Positions 24,324-32,284 of a DNA stretch of 40,355 nt are shown one piece after another. The stretch spans positions 1 through 40,355 of the forward strand of contig JADFKI010000001.1 in NCBI GenBank assembly GCA_022565015.1. The letters run 5' to 3'. The DNA comes from Chloroflexota bacterium (GTDB lineage Bacteria > Chloroflexota > Dehalococcoidia > Lucifugimonadales > JADFKI01). The position numbers were made by a program, and so were the translations under genes. Every line of letters starts with the position of its first letter. Position 1 is the first letter of the stretch. Under the pieces are notes generated by a model. It did no database searches and was not told where the DNA came from. It worked only from the letters and a program-made list of their open reading frames with translations.

Positions 24324-25298
24324 TTGACTCCGCGAAGACGTACGGTCAGCGCCTATACGGGCCTGGCTATGATCTTGGTGGGCCTTATTACGCTCGCTGC
24401 CGTCGGCTCCTACTACGGGTACGGTATCTACGCGCGTTCGCAGCTTAAGGACCTCACCTACTCCGTTGAGACCGAGACGAGCCTCGTTCCCTTAACCACT
24501 GCTGCAGCGTCGCCTCCCAATGAGCTATCGGGAGCCGTGCGGGTCCTGGCGGCTGGGGTCGTCCGCCCCGACGTTGCCCTCGCTCCAGAAGTTCCCAACG
24601 ATAGCGCGCCGACAGGGGTCGATGCAGTCGCGCCATCTTCGGGCGGGGAGCCAGACCGGCGATTGTCGACTTTCCCCGAGGCTAGCTACGCTTCGATTTA
24701 CCCCGGAGTTAAGCTGCATCCCAAATATTGGGCGAGCCCGCTCTGGGCGGGAACGGACGAGTTCACATATAGCCACGGTGTGGACGCCGAGCTCCCCGAC
24801 GGGTTTCGCGCTATTTCCGCCTCGGACATACTTGCGCCCCAACTAGGGTCGAATACTACCCGAATCACGATCCCCAGCATAAGCGTCGAGTCAGACGTCA
24901 AAGAGCTGGAGATAGTAGACCTGGGAGATAGCCGCGCCTACGAAACGCCGAAAAACACGGTCGGCCACATTCCGGAGTCGACGAACCCCGGAGAGTCCGG
25001 CAACGGCTGGTTCTTTGGCCATCTGGAGAGCCCTATAAAGGGCGAAGGCAACATATTCCAGCGGCTGCCGGATATTCCGGAACAGCTTCGCAACGGCGAC
25101 GACGTATACGTCACGCTGGAGAACGAGGAGGGACACGTCTTTCTGTACAAGGTCACGGCCACCAACGTCGTCCACCAGGACGATATGCGGCTGTACGATA
25201 CGAAAGGGGCGTCGATTACCCTGGTCGCATGCGTGCCGAGGCTGGTCTACGATCACAGGATTCTCGTAACGGCGGACCTTGTGGGCATCAACAACTGA
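24324..25298 (+). CDS. sortase-family transpeptidase
   Basis: A membrane-anchored sortase, 324 residues from the TTG at 24324 (GAGGTG five bases upstream); a TTG at 24294 is an alternative. A basic start is followed by a membrane segment (YTGLAMILVGLITLAAVGSYY), then a long, probably disordered linker rich in A, P and S. The catalytic domain from about residue 185 has the three active residues: His233 in FFGHLES, Cys303 in TLVACVP and Arg312 in DHRIL. Sortases cut an LPxTG-like signal and join the protein to a surface acceptor. No obvious sorting-signal protein is in this window, so its partners lie elsewhere, or it acts in another role. Confidence 0.88.
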   Translation: MTPRRRTVSAYTGLAMILVGLITLAAVGSYYGYGIYARSQLKDLTYSVETETSLVPLTTAAASPPNELSGAVRVLAAGVVRPDVALAPEVPNDSAPTGVDAVAPSSGGEPDRRLSTFPEASYASIYPGVKLHPKYWASPLWAGTDEFTYSHGVDAELPDGFRAISASDILAPQLGSNTTRITIPSISVESDVKELEIVDLGDSRAYETPKNTVGHIPESTNPGESGNGWFFGHLESPIKGEGNIFQRLPDIPEQLRNGDDVYVTLENEEGHVFLYKVTATNVVHQDDMRLYDTKGASITLVACVPRLVYDHRILVTADLVGINN

Positions 25299-25371
25299 CC
25301 GAGTCCAACCCGGAGACTGCCGGAGCATCGGCCGCACATCCGGCCGGGCCGTTTCCGGGGCGAAGGCTCAG

Positions 25372-26271
25372 CTACCTTCTCCGCTCGGTTTTTTCGGGCG
25401 CTAGCACATCCTTCATGACGTTCATGAAGTTCCGAGTCGGAGTCGAGATACTCTTCCGTCGTAGGGTAACGATGCCGGCTTGCTCGACCGGCAACAGATT
25501 GGCGAGGCTCACGACGCCTAGAGTTTTCATGTCCTCTTTTTCTATAGCCAGCTTGGGACCCACCGAGATTCCCATGCCCAGCGCCACGTAGCGCTTAATC
25601 ATGTCCATGCTGTCGAGCTCCACGACGACCTCGAAATTGAGACCTTTGCGCCTGAATTCTTCTTCGAGGATGTTCCTGGTGTACGTCCCCCGTCCCATCA
25701 ATATCAGGGGCCACTTCGCGATCTGGTCGATGGAATGCAGCGTCTCCTTGAGCAGTGGATGATTGAGAGGCGTGATGAGCACCCTTTCGTACAGGAACAG
25801 CCCCTGGAAGTCGAATTCCTCGTTCCTCTCCGGATGCTGCACGATGCCCAGGTCGACTTCGCCTTCCTGCACCAACCTCAGCACCTCGGTGCGGGTCTCT
25901 GACCGTAACCTCAGATGAACGTGCGGATACCTCTTCAGAAAGACCCTGACTACCTGGAGCAGGGTGTGAGGGATGATATCGGGAGTGGACGCGACATCAA
26001 TCGGTCCGCGTTCCTCGGCCTCAGTGGTCTGCGTGACCAGGGAATCTATACCCTCGACCAGGGGCGTGGCTATCTCCGATAGGCGCTGACCGGCCCTGGT
26101 GAGCTGAATAGGACGCCTGACACGGTCGAAGAGGACCATGTCGATCTCCTCTTCGAGCTTCTTGATATGCATCGTAACGGTGGGTTGGCCAATCCCGAGC
26201 TCCACGGCTGCCTTCGAGATGCTTCGTAGCCTGGCGGCCGTCGTAAAGCTTCGCAGCTCTCTCAGTTCCAT
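25372..26271 (-). CDS. LysR-family transcriptional regulator (CysB-like)
   Basis: A 299-residue LTTR. The N-terminal winged helix-turn-helix reads LRELRSFTTAARLRSISKAAVELGIGQPTVTMHIKKLEE, followed by LFDRVRRPIQLTRAG. The C-terminal periplasmic-binding-like domain holds an effector pocket (VASTPDIIPHTLL, LGIVQHPERNEE, ILMGRGTYTRNILEEEF). The GTYTR segment resembles the sulfate/O-acetylserine pocket of CysB and Cbl, so sulfur metabolism is a guess. It is transcribed away from a 56-residue gene whose promoter overlaps a T/A palindrome at 26318-26330, a likely operator. It is convergent with the sortase. Confidence 0.88.
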   Translation of the reverse strand: MELRELRSFTTAARLRSISKAAVELGIGQPTVTMHIKKLEEEIDMVLFDRVRRPIQLTRAGQRLSEIATPLVEGIDSLVTQTTEAEERGPIDVASTPDIIPHTLLQVVRVFLKRYPHVHLRLRSETRTEVLRLVQEGEVDLGIVQHPERNEEFDFQGLFLYERVLITPLNHPLLKETLHSIDQIAKWPLILMGRGTYTRNILEEEFRRKGLNFEVVVELDSMDMIKRYVALGMGISVGPKLAIEKEDMKTLGVVSLANLLPVEQAGIVTLRRKSISTPTRNFMNVMKDVLAPEKTERRR

Positions 26272-26317
26272 AGGTCGTACTCACACCTATTCATCATTAA
26301 ATCAGATGAAGTATATC

Positions 26318-26330
26318 ACACAATATGTGT
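26318..26330. promoter_or_regulatory. LysR-type palindrome in the divergent region
   Basis: ACACA, ATA, TGTGT: a perfect 5+3+5 palindrome. Its right end overlaps the -35 of the next promoter by one base. LysR proteins often bind such T-rich palindromes between divergent genes; binding is inferred. Confidence 0.5.
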
Positions 26331-26358
26331 TTACATGATGTACTTTTCTGTTGATAAT
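26330..26358 (+). promoter_or_regulatory. strong sigma70-type promoter for the 56-residue gene
   Basis: TTTACA (26330-26335), exactly 17 bases, then GATAAT (26353-26358). Both hexamers differ from consensus at one base. The transcript would start near 26365. Confidence 0.65.
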
Positions 26359-26418
26359 AGTAATAAGGATTAATGAATTTTAAGACAGGAATCCTCAGAC
26401 CTAACCCAAGGAGAGAAA

Positions 26419-26589
26419 ATGATTCGAAAGGTATTTAGCACGATACGTCACATACACCCGATTTCCGGCTTTGACAGCTACTTCGCCAACGTACAGCTGC
26501 ACGGCGGGACCGTCGCGCCGACCCTTGACGAAGCCAAGAGGGACTTCCGCAACAGACTCCGCTCGGAGAACACCCGCCTATTTAGCTAG
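26419..26589 (+). CDS. 56-residue conserved-looking small protein
   Basis: A short gene with ATG at 26419, preceded by AAGGAGAG at a spacing of 3-6 bases. It encodes a basic protein (MIRKVFSTIRHIH, then GFDSYFANVQLHGGTVAPTLDEAKRDFRN). No membrane segment, cysteines or known motif are visible. It is held by a near-consensus promoter, a LysR-like palindrome and, on the far side, a strong terminator, so it is a complete small transcription unit. I cannot name a function. The divergent LysR gene suggests that this gene is its target, which is inference. Confidence 0.7.
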   Translation: MIRKVFSTIRHIHPISGFDSYFANVQLHGGTVAPTLDEAKRDFRNRLRSENTRLFS

Positions 26590-26643
26590 CCGAGTGCTTG
26601 CACCGGTGGTATGAACGCCACCCGGCAAGAGCGAAATCAGAGA

Positions 26644-26679
26644 AAAGGGACGCCCTCATGTGGGGCGCCCCTTTCTTTT
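26644..26679 (+). terminator. strong intrinsic terminator
   Basis: AAAGGG-A-CGCCC (26644-26655) pairs with GGGCG-C-CCCTTT (26663-26674) with one mismatch and a seven-base loop, followed by CTTTT. It closes the 56-residue gene's unit. Confidence 0.8.
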
Positions 26680-26776
26680 GGCCCGAAAACCCCGCCACTG
26701 GATTCCTTGTTTGCCCTAATTCGCCATGTTAGTCTGGCTACGATGAGAGTTCCTATTTTAGTAACGGGAGCAGAAT

Positions 26777-27157
26777 ATGGCCAAGCTCGGCGAGAGTGCG
26801 TTAAAACTTTTGACCGAGGGCAAAAACGTGGCGACGGTCGCTACCATCATGCCCGACGGGTCTCCCCAGTCCACTGCCGTCTGGATCGATTCCGACGGAG
26901 AGCATGTAATATTCAACACGGCGGAGGGCAGGGTGAAGACCGAGAACCTGCGCAGGGACCCGCGCGTCGCGATCACCGTGTGGGACGCCGACAACCCCTT
27001 TGCGCAGGCATCAATGCGCGGGCGCGTCGTGGAGATGACCACTGAAGGCGCGGACGCGCACATCGACAAGCTCGCCAAGAAATACGTGGGCGTCGACTCC
27101 TATACCCTGCGGCGACCCGATGAGCAGAGGGTAATAGTCAAGAAAGAGGTCGACTAG
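26777..27157 (+). CDS. PPOX-class F420-dependent-type protein
   Basis: A 126-residue split-barrel protein of the pyridoxamine 5'-phosphate oxidase-like group, matching the 'PPOX class probable F420-dependent enzyme' pattern: ALKLLTEGKNVATVATIMPDGSPQSTAVWIDSDGEHVIFNTAEGRVKTENLRRDPRVAITV, then GRVVEMTTEGADAHIDKLAKKYVG. Members reduce or oxidise small molecules with F420 or FMN. Which cofactor is used here cannot be read from sequence. GGGAG lies six bases before the ATG. It is followed by ftsY after 74 bases, with a weak terminator-like hairpin between them. Confidence 0.85.
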   Translation: MAKLGESALKLLTEGKNVATVATIMPDGSPQSTAVWIDSDGEHVIFNTAEGRVKTENLRRDPRVAITVWDADNPFAQASMRGRVVEMTTEGADAHIDKLAKKYVGVDSYTLRRPDEQRVIVKKEVD

Positions 27158-27181
27158 CGGATGCGCCATTCATCCATATTC

Positions 27182-27202
27182 AGAGAAACTTCTCTTGTTT
27201 TT
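27182..27202 (+). terminator. short hairpin with T run after the PPOX gene
   Basis: AGAGA (27182-27186), loop AACT, TCTCT (27191-27195), then TGTTTTT. A 5-bp stem is weak, but the T run is good. Confidence 0.4.
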
Positions 27203-27231
27203 ACGGAGGCCGGCCCGCCGGGAAGCACTGG

Positions 27232-28179
27232 ATGCTGAGGTTCTTTCGACGGGAAGGGCACGAAAAGGAAAAGACGGAGCAGGCTGTAAAGAGATCGCGC
27301 CAGACCTGGTTTGGCCGGGTTTCCGGCCTCTTCCAACGGGGCAGCCTGGACGACGAGATTTGGGACGAGCTGGAAGAGATACTAATTTCGGCCGACGTGG
27401 GGGTCGCCACCAGCGCCAAGCTGCTTGACGCGCTCCGGCAGCGAATCAGGGACGAACGCATCTCCGACCCGCAGGAGGCGTTGCGGCTTCTGAAGGACGA
27501 GATGGTCAGTCTCGTGAGCGTGGAAGATGCCGAGAACGCCCTCGCCGTGGACGAACCTCCCCTGGTCATCCTCGTAGTCGGAGTAAACGGCGTGGGCAAG
27601 ACCACGAGCATAGCCAAACTGGCCAACAGCTACAAGGAGTCCGGGAGCAAGGTGATTCTGGGCGCGGCCGACACGTTCAGGGCCGCCGCCATCGAGCAGC
27701 TTCAGATGTGGGGTGAGAGGCTCGATGTAGACGTGATCGCGCACCAGTCGGGCGCCGATCCCGGCGCAGTGGCCTTCGATACGCTGCAAGCCGCAAGGTC
27801 ACGCGGCGCCGACGTTGTCATCATAGACACCGCCGGGAGACTCCACACGAAGCTCAACCTCATGGAAGAGCTCAAGAAGATCCAACGGGTCCTCGCCAAT
27901 CAGGGAGCTGAATCCCAGCGGGTAATCCTCGCCCTGGACGCGACGACGGGCCAGAACGGACTCATGCAGGCGCGGTCGTTCGTCGATGCCGTGGACTGCG
28001 ACGGCGTGTTCCTGGCCAAGCTGGACGGCACGGCCAAGGGCGGCGTCGTCTTTTCGATCGCCGACGAGCTGGACCTGCCGGTGCTCTACATCGGCACGGG
28101 CGAGCAGCCCGACGACATCGTCCAGTTTAACCCCGAGGAGTTCGTGAACGCCCTGCTTTCGCCGGAAGACGAGGACTGA
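27232..28179 (+). CDS. ftsY: signal recognition particle receptor FtsY
   Basis: A 315-residue SRP GTPase that docks the SRP-ribosome complex on the membrane. The N domain (residues 35-105) leads to the G domain: P-loop GVNGVGKTT (117-125), DTFRAAAIEQL (147-157), DTAGR (199-203), AKLDGTAKGG and the C-terminal TGEQPDDIVQFNPEEFV. The N-terminal acidic A domain of E. coli FtsY is absent; only a basic segment (LRFFRREGHEKEK) precedes the N domain, as in many Gram-positive and Chloroflexi proteins. The ribosome site is modest. Essential gene, single copy expected. Confidence 0.97.
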   Translation: MLRFFRREGHEKEKTEQAVKRSRQTWFGRVSGLFQRGSLDDEIWDELEEILISADVGVATSAKLLDALRQRIRDERISDPQEALRLLKDEMVSLVSVEDAENALAVDEPPLVILVVGVNGVGKTTSIAKLANSYKESGSKVILGAADTFRAAAIEQLQMWGERLDVDVIAHQSGADPGAVAFDTLQAARSRGADVVIIDTAGRLHTKLNLMEELKKIQRVLANQGAESQRVILALDATTGQNGLMQARSFVDAVDCDGVFLAKLDGTAKGGVVFSIADELDLPVLYIGTGEQPDDIVQFNPEEFVNALLSPEDED

Positions 28180-28285
28180 CCTCAGTTCACGGCCAGGCCG
28201 GCCCTCCAGAGTCCGCTCGTTAAGAGCCCCCGCTCCATGCGGTATACTTCGTAGGCCCGAAAAATGACCCGCATGGAGGGAGCAA

Positions 28286-29092
28286 TTGAAGCTGACCGAC
28301 CCCGACCTCATCCGAAGCATAACCGGCGAGTGGACCGGCGAGCGCGACGACAACGGCAGGCCCCTTGTCCCCGCAGACATCCTCGACCGCATGGAGCTCG
28401 TGACGACCGAGGAGGCCTGGGGAATACTCCGCAGACACGGCTACCACCACAGCTTCGCCGGCGGCTGGAAGATACTCCACGAAGATAAGACCCTGGTCGG
28501 CCGGGCGGTCACATGCCGGTTCGTTCCCAAGCGACAGGACCTCGACGACGCAGTCTCAAGCGTCGGCGAAAGCGAAGGCCGCGTCGGCGGGCAGAACTCG
28601 TGGGTCATCGACGAGCTCAAGAGGGACGATGTAATCGTCGTCGACCTGTTCGGCAAAGTCCGTGACGGGACCTTTGCCGGAGACAACCTCTCGACGGCCA
28701 TCAAGGCCAACACGGACCGAGGCATGGTGATAGAGGGCGCCATCCGCGACACCCAGCGCATCCTTCAGCTGGAGGGCTTCAACGCCTTCGTGAGGGAGTT
28801 CGACCCGACGGCGATAGCAGACGTGACCCTGGCCGAGATCAACGGCGTCATTCGCATCGATCAGGCGACCTGTCTGCCGGGCGACGTCGTCCTGGGCACG
28901 GTGGAGGGCGTCATATTCATCCCGCCGCACCTGGCTTTGGAGGTCGTCGAGCACTCGGAGCGCACGCGGCTTCGCGACGAGTTCGGTCAGCAGCGCATCC
29001 GCGAGGGGATATACACCGCCGGCGAGGTCGACCGCCCCTTCAGCGATGCCATGGAGCGCGACTACGACCAGTGGCTGTCCGCGCGGGGGTAG
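28286..29092 (+). CDS. RraA-family protein
   Basis: A 268-residue protein beginning with TTG, preceded by GGAGGGAG. Its core, from KTLVGRAVTCRFVP through FAGDNLSTAIKANTDRGMVIEGAIRDTQRI, is the RraA/dimethylmenaquinone-methyltransferase-like fold. The family includes aldolases for 4-hydroxy-4-methyl-2-oxoglutarate and the RNase E inhibitor RraA. The D/N...R-D pattern in GDN...GAIRD matches the divalent-metal and pyruvate-binding site of the aldolases. An N-terminal extension of about 60 residues and a C-terminal one of about 40 lie outside the core. It would be a cytoplasmic oligomer. Substrate unknown. Confidence 0.85.
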   Translation: MKLTDPDLIRSITGEWTGERDDNGRPLVPADILDRMELVTTEEAWGILRRHGYHHSFAGGWKILHEDKTLVGRAVTCRFVPKRQDLDDAVSSVGESEGRVGGQNSWVIDELKRDDVIVVDLFGKVRDGTFAGDNLSTAIKANTDRGMVIEGAIRDTQRILQLEGFNAFVREFDPTAIADVTLAEINGVIRIDQATCLPGDVVLGTVEGVIFIPPHLALEVVEHSERTRLRDEFGQQRIREGIYTAGEVDRPFSDAMERDYDQWLSARG

Positions 29093-29239
29093 AAGGGTAT
29101 TCCCTGGAAATCCTCTTTATTTAGAAAAGCAGATACCAGCATACTACGGCCGGCGAAGCTTCTCTTGCTAGGTGTCTCTTTTCCCATTCTGTCCATCTGT
29201 AAAATTAAGTTGCATAGAAAAGTCCCTTAAGGTGAAACG

Positions 29240-29482
29240 ATGAGCGCTAAGGACACTCTGGACAAACTCGTAGACTTTCTTGAAGAGAATGAAGCAGACG
29301 AGGCCGCAAAATTTGTCTCGTATCTTATCTACCTTAGAGATCCGGTCTTAAGGGCGTTACGAGAAGCTCCTGAAGATGATGAGCCTGAGACCGAAGAAGA
29401 ACGAACAGCCATGATGGAGGCCTACGAAGATCTGAAGTCCGGGAACATTATTCCATCGGACAAGATCCTCGATGAGATTTAG
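29240..29482 (+). CDS. antitoxin partner of the RelE/ParE-type toxin
   Basis: An 80-residue acidic, helical protein, AAGGTG six bases before the ATG. It runs LDKLVDFLEENEADEAAKFVSYLIYLRDPVLRALREAPEDDEPETEEE, then MMEAYEDLKSGNIIP. This acidic DEPETEEE signature is familiar from Chloroflexi and cyanobacterial antitoxins sitting before RelE/ParE toxins. Its last 11 bases overlap the toxin gene start, so the two are translationally coupled. Antitoxins of this type bind the toxin and usually repress their own promoter; no operator was found. Confidence 0.8.
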   Translation: MSAKDTLDKLVDFLEENEADEAAKFVSYLIYLRDPVLRALREAPEDDEPETEEERTAMMEAYEDLKSGNIIPSDKILDEI

Positions 29483-29741
29483 GAACTGGCGACTCTTTTA
29501 CACGAGGAGGGCAGAGAGAGACCTTCGGAATTTGGAAAGTGTCATCGCTTCAAGGGTCACAAGAGCTATCGACTATCTTGTTAACGAGGGGGCAAGAGGC
29601 GACGTCAGACGAGTCCAGGGGCATGACGATGAATGGCGACTGCGAGTAGGGAGCTGGAGGGTCAGGTTCACTGCAAATTTCGAAGAACGCTCCATAATCA
29701 TTCTACGCATCCTCCACAGGGGGGCGGCCTATCGTAATTAG
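29472..29741 (+). CDS. RelE/ParE-family toxin
   Basis: An 89-residue basic protein, with ATG overlapping the antitoxin's last codons. Family marks: LFYTRRAERDLRNLE at the N terminus, then VRRVQGHDDEWRLRVGSWRVRF, the usual L-x-G/RLRVGxxRVxY/F strand pair, and a final IIILRILHRGAAYRN. RelE toxins cut mRNA at the ribosome and ParE toxins block gyrase; the sequence does not decide between them. The Arg-rich W-R-L-R-V-G stretch fits the RelE-type basic surface. Intact in frame, so probably functional. Confidence 0.85.
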   Translation: MRFRNWRLFYTRRAERDLRNLESVIASRVTRAIDYLVNEGARGDVRRVQGHDDEWRLRVGSWRVRFTANFEERSIIILRILHRGAAYRN

Positions 29742-29804
29742 AAACGAATTAAATACCTAAATCTACGGCCCCAGGACACATCCCTTCCGCGCCTTGGGTA
29801 CGTA

Positions 29805-29810
29805 TATAAT
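29805..29810 (+). promoter_or_regulatory. consensus -10 for a probable leaderless start
   Basis: TATAAT ends six bases before the ATG of the YYY-protein gene (29817), with no ribosome site. Transcription would begin at the ATG. The -35 region is poor. Confidence 0.5.
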
Positions 29811-29816
29811 TGAGCA

Positions 29817-32144
29817 ATGCTCAATGCCTTCTGGTGGCTGATCACGGCCGAGGCCGTCGGTCTCGCCGCTTTCCCACTGGCATACTTCCTCTTTCCGCGT
29901 CTGAAAGACCGGGGCTACAGCGTCAGCAAGCCCCTGGGCATCCTGTTCGTCGCGTACGCCTCCTGGATTCTCAGCCTGCTGCATATCTTGCCCAGCGTGC
30001 GCATCACGATCATCGCCCTGCTGCTGGTCATGGGCGTCGCCTCGGCCTGGTACGCGTACCGCCACCGCCGGGACATGGTGGACTTCGTGCGAGCAGAATG
30101 GCGCGCCATCGCCGTGGCGGAGGCCGTATTTCTCGCCTTCTTCATAGGCTGGGCCATATTCCGGGCCTTCGACCCCTTCATCAACCACACCGAGCAGCCC
30201 ATGGACTTCGCGTTCTTCAACGCGGTCATAAATTCGCAGCTCGGCTCGCCGGAAGACCCGTGGCTGAGGGGCGAGTCCGTCAGCTACTACTACTTCGGCT
30301 ACTGGATGATGGGTTTGCTGAGCCAGCTTACCGGCGTGGCCTCTCAGGTCTCCTTCAACCTCTCGCTGGCGCTGATTCCCGCTATGTCCGCGATGGGCCT
30401 GTTCGGCATCGTTTACAATCTCGTGCGGTCGGACGCCGGGCGACGCAGCTACGCGTACGCCGGGGGCATCGCCGCGGCGCTGTTCATGGGTATCGTGGCC
30501 AACCTCGAAGGCGTGCTGGAGTTCATGCGCGCCAACGGCATCGGCTCGGCGGGCTTCTGGGACTGGGTGCGCATCGACGGGCTGAGCAGCGAACTGCCCA
30601 CCGTCGCCGAAAGCTGGAGGCCGGAGGAGTTCTGGTGGTGGTTCAGGTCCACCCGAATCATCAACACCTTCGACGGCGACGTTGGCATCGACTACACGAT
30701 CCAGGAGTTTCCGTTTTTCAGCTTCATCCTGGGGGACCTGCACCCCCACGTGATGGCCATTCCCTTCGCAATCCTCTTCATGGCCTTCGCCTTTAACTTC
30801 CTCAAGTCGCCGATACATGATTGGCGCAATCTCAATCCGAGGACGTACATTACACTGTTCGTGACGGGCCTCGCACTGGGCGGCCTGGCGTTCACCAACA
30901 TGTGGGACTTCCCGACGTACGCGACGCTCTTTCTGGGCATCGCAGCCCTGAAGACCTATCGGGCCAGGGGCGGAGGACTCTCTACCCTTGCCAGGGGCGT
31001 AATCCCCGTAGGCGCACTGGTGATCGGCACCGCGGTACTGCTCTTCTTGCCTTACTACCTGACCTTTCGGGCCAGCGTCACGGGAATCGGCGCAGTGGAG
31101 ACTGCAACGAGGCCGGTCCACTTCCTGCTAATCTGGTCGCTTTTCTTTGTGGCCGTTACGCCGTTTCTTCTGACGACGTTCTGGAGGTCCACCGTAGGAG
31201 AGGACTGGCGAAGGGTCTCGATATTCGCACTTCTCATCGCCTTTTCCCCCTGGCTGGTATGGGCGGTGGTAAGCCTGTTCGGAGGAGGGGGCCTCGGAGA
31301 CGTCATCGGCAGATTCTTCAAGATCTTGCCTCTGGCCCTCCTAATAGCCATCGGAGTCTACAACGCGATGTGGCTCATGAAGCAGGAGGGCCCCAGCGGC
31401 AGGCTTTTCGCGACTGTTCTCGCCGTGTTGGGTGTGTTCCTTATTCTAGGGCCGGAGCTGCTTTACATCAGGGACTCCTTTGACTCCCGCATGAACACCA
31501 TCTTCAAGCTCTACTACCAGTCATGGATTCTTCTGGCCGCAGCGTCGGGGTTCGCCATTTACTACTGGCGGTCGCTGAGGATATCCCTCCTCGGTTGGCG
31601 CCGCTCGCTGACGACCCTCTGGGCCGCTGCGTTCGCTTTTTTGCTATTGGGCTCTCTGTACTATCCGCCCGCCGCCGGCGTATCGAAGAGCGAGCTGACA
31701 CTCGAAAACGCGACGCTGGACGGCCTGTCGTTCGTGCGCCGCAACCCGCGGATGGAGGCGGAGCACGCCGCGATAAACTACGTCAAGGAGAATGTGGGCA
31801 GGGACTCCGCGGTCCTCGAGGCAGTCGGCGAATGGTTCGATTGGGGCCTGGTCTCGCGAAGCACGGGCGTGCCGACGATTTTGAACTGGCCCGGACACGA
31901 AATGCAGTGGCGGGGCGGGTCCGAGTCCTTCGAGGGTCGTGAAAGCGATGTGGAACGCATATACATGACCACCGACGCGGTGGAGGCGAAGAACCTGCTT
32001 GCCAAGTATGACGTAGACTACGTATATATAGGGCCGCGAGAGCGGGAAAAATATGGCCTGGAAGGGTTGGACAAGTTCGAATCGTTCATGGAGCCCGTCT
32101 TCAATCGGGACGACGTGATCATCTACAGGTTGAAGCAGCAGTGA
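29817..32144 (+). CDS. large YYY-motif membrane protein (DUF2298, Chlor_Arch_YYY)
   Basis: A 775-residue protein with about 12 to 13 membrane segments and a soluble C-terminal domain (from about residue 600, VDYVYIGPREREKYG near the end). Its name-giving tyrosines are Y157-Y159 in SVSYYYFGYW. An acidic and aromatic loop, FDPFINHTEQPMDFAF, lies before them, as in GT-C glycosyltransferase-like proteins. The family, seen mainly in Chloroflexi and Archaea, has no proven reaction; a role in handling lipid-linked sugars is inferred from its neighbours. It appears to be the first gene of a four-gene cluster. The ATG has a TATAAT element six bases upstream and no ribosome site. Confidence 0.88.
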   Translation: MLNAFWWLITAEAVGLAAFPLAYFLFPRLKDRGYSVSKPLGILFVAYASWILSLLHILPSVRITIIALLLVMGVASAWYAYRHRRDMVDFVRAEWRAIAVAEAVFLAFFIGWAIFRAFDPFINHTEQPMDFAFFNAVINSQLGSPEDPWLRGESVSYYYFGYWMMGLLSQLTGVASQVSFNLSLALIPAMSAMGLFGIVYNLVRSDAGRRSYAYAGGIAAALFMGIVANLEGVLEFMRANGIGSAGFWDWVRIDGLSSELPTVAESWRPEEFWWWFRSTRIINTFDGDVGIDYTIQEFPFFSFILGDLHPHVMAIPFAILFMAFAFNFLKSPIHDWRNLNPRTYITLFVTGLALGGLAFTNMWDFPTYATLFLGIAALKTYRARGGGLSTLARGVIPVGALVIGTAVLLFLPYYLTFRASVTGIGAVETATRPVHFLLIWSLFFVAVTPFLLTTFWRSTVGEDWRRVSIFALLIAFSPWLVWAVVSLFGGGGLGDVIGRFFKILPLALLIAIGVYNAMWLMKQEGPSGRLFATVLAVLGVFLILGPELLYIRDSFDSRMNTIFKLYYQSWILLAAASGFAIYYWRSLRISLLGWRRSLTTLWAAAFAFLLLGSLYYPPAAGVSKSELTLENATLDGLSFVRRNPRMEAEHAAINYVKENVGRDSAVLEAVGEWFDWGLVSRSTGVPTILNWPGHEMQWRGGSESFEGRESDVERIYMTTDAVEAKNLLAKYDVDYVYIGPREREKYGLEGLDKFESFMEPVFNRDDVIIYRLKQQ

Positions 32145-32173
32145 CCCCGCAAATTGGCGGCCATGAGGTCGTT

Positions 32174-32210
32174 ACCCCCTTTTTAATTCTCTCCTTTTTT
32201 TAGGGGAGAA
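32174..32210 (-). repeat. palindromic repeat copy 6 (inverted)
   Basis: On the minus strand: TTCTCCCC, A-rich loop, GGAGAGAA (7 of 8 pairs plus a wobble), then ATTAAAAAGGGGGT. It lies between the YYY-protein and the Agl23-like genes and is the only copy in opposite orientation. It is less regular than the others. Confidence 0.55.
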
Positions 32211-32284
32211 GACTTCACGTACATCATAGTAAAGGAGCGTCGGATGTTCCGGAGTACCGGCAGTAATCACGTGATGACGGACTG

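Noticed and set aside
25299..25371. CGGCCG-rich stretch between sortase and LysR genes as a terminator
   Set aside because: CGGCCG is self-complementary, so pairing arises easily in GC-rich DNA; no T run on either side.
29763..31121. 452-codon minus-strand frame opposite the YYY gene
   Set aside because: Low-complexity antisense composition, no recognisable domain, and the sense gene is clearly real.
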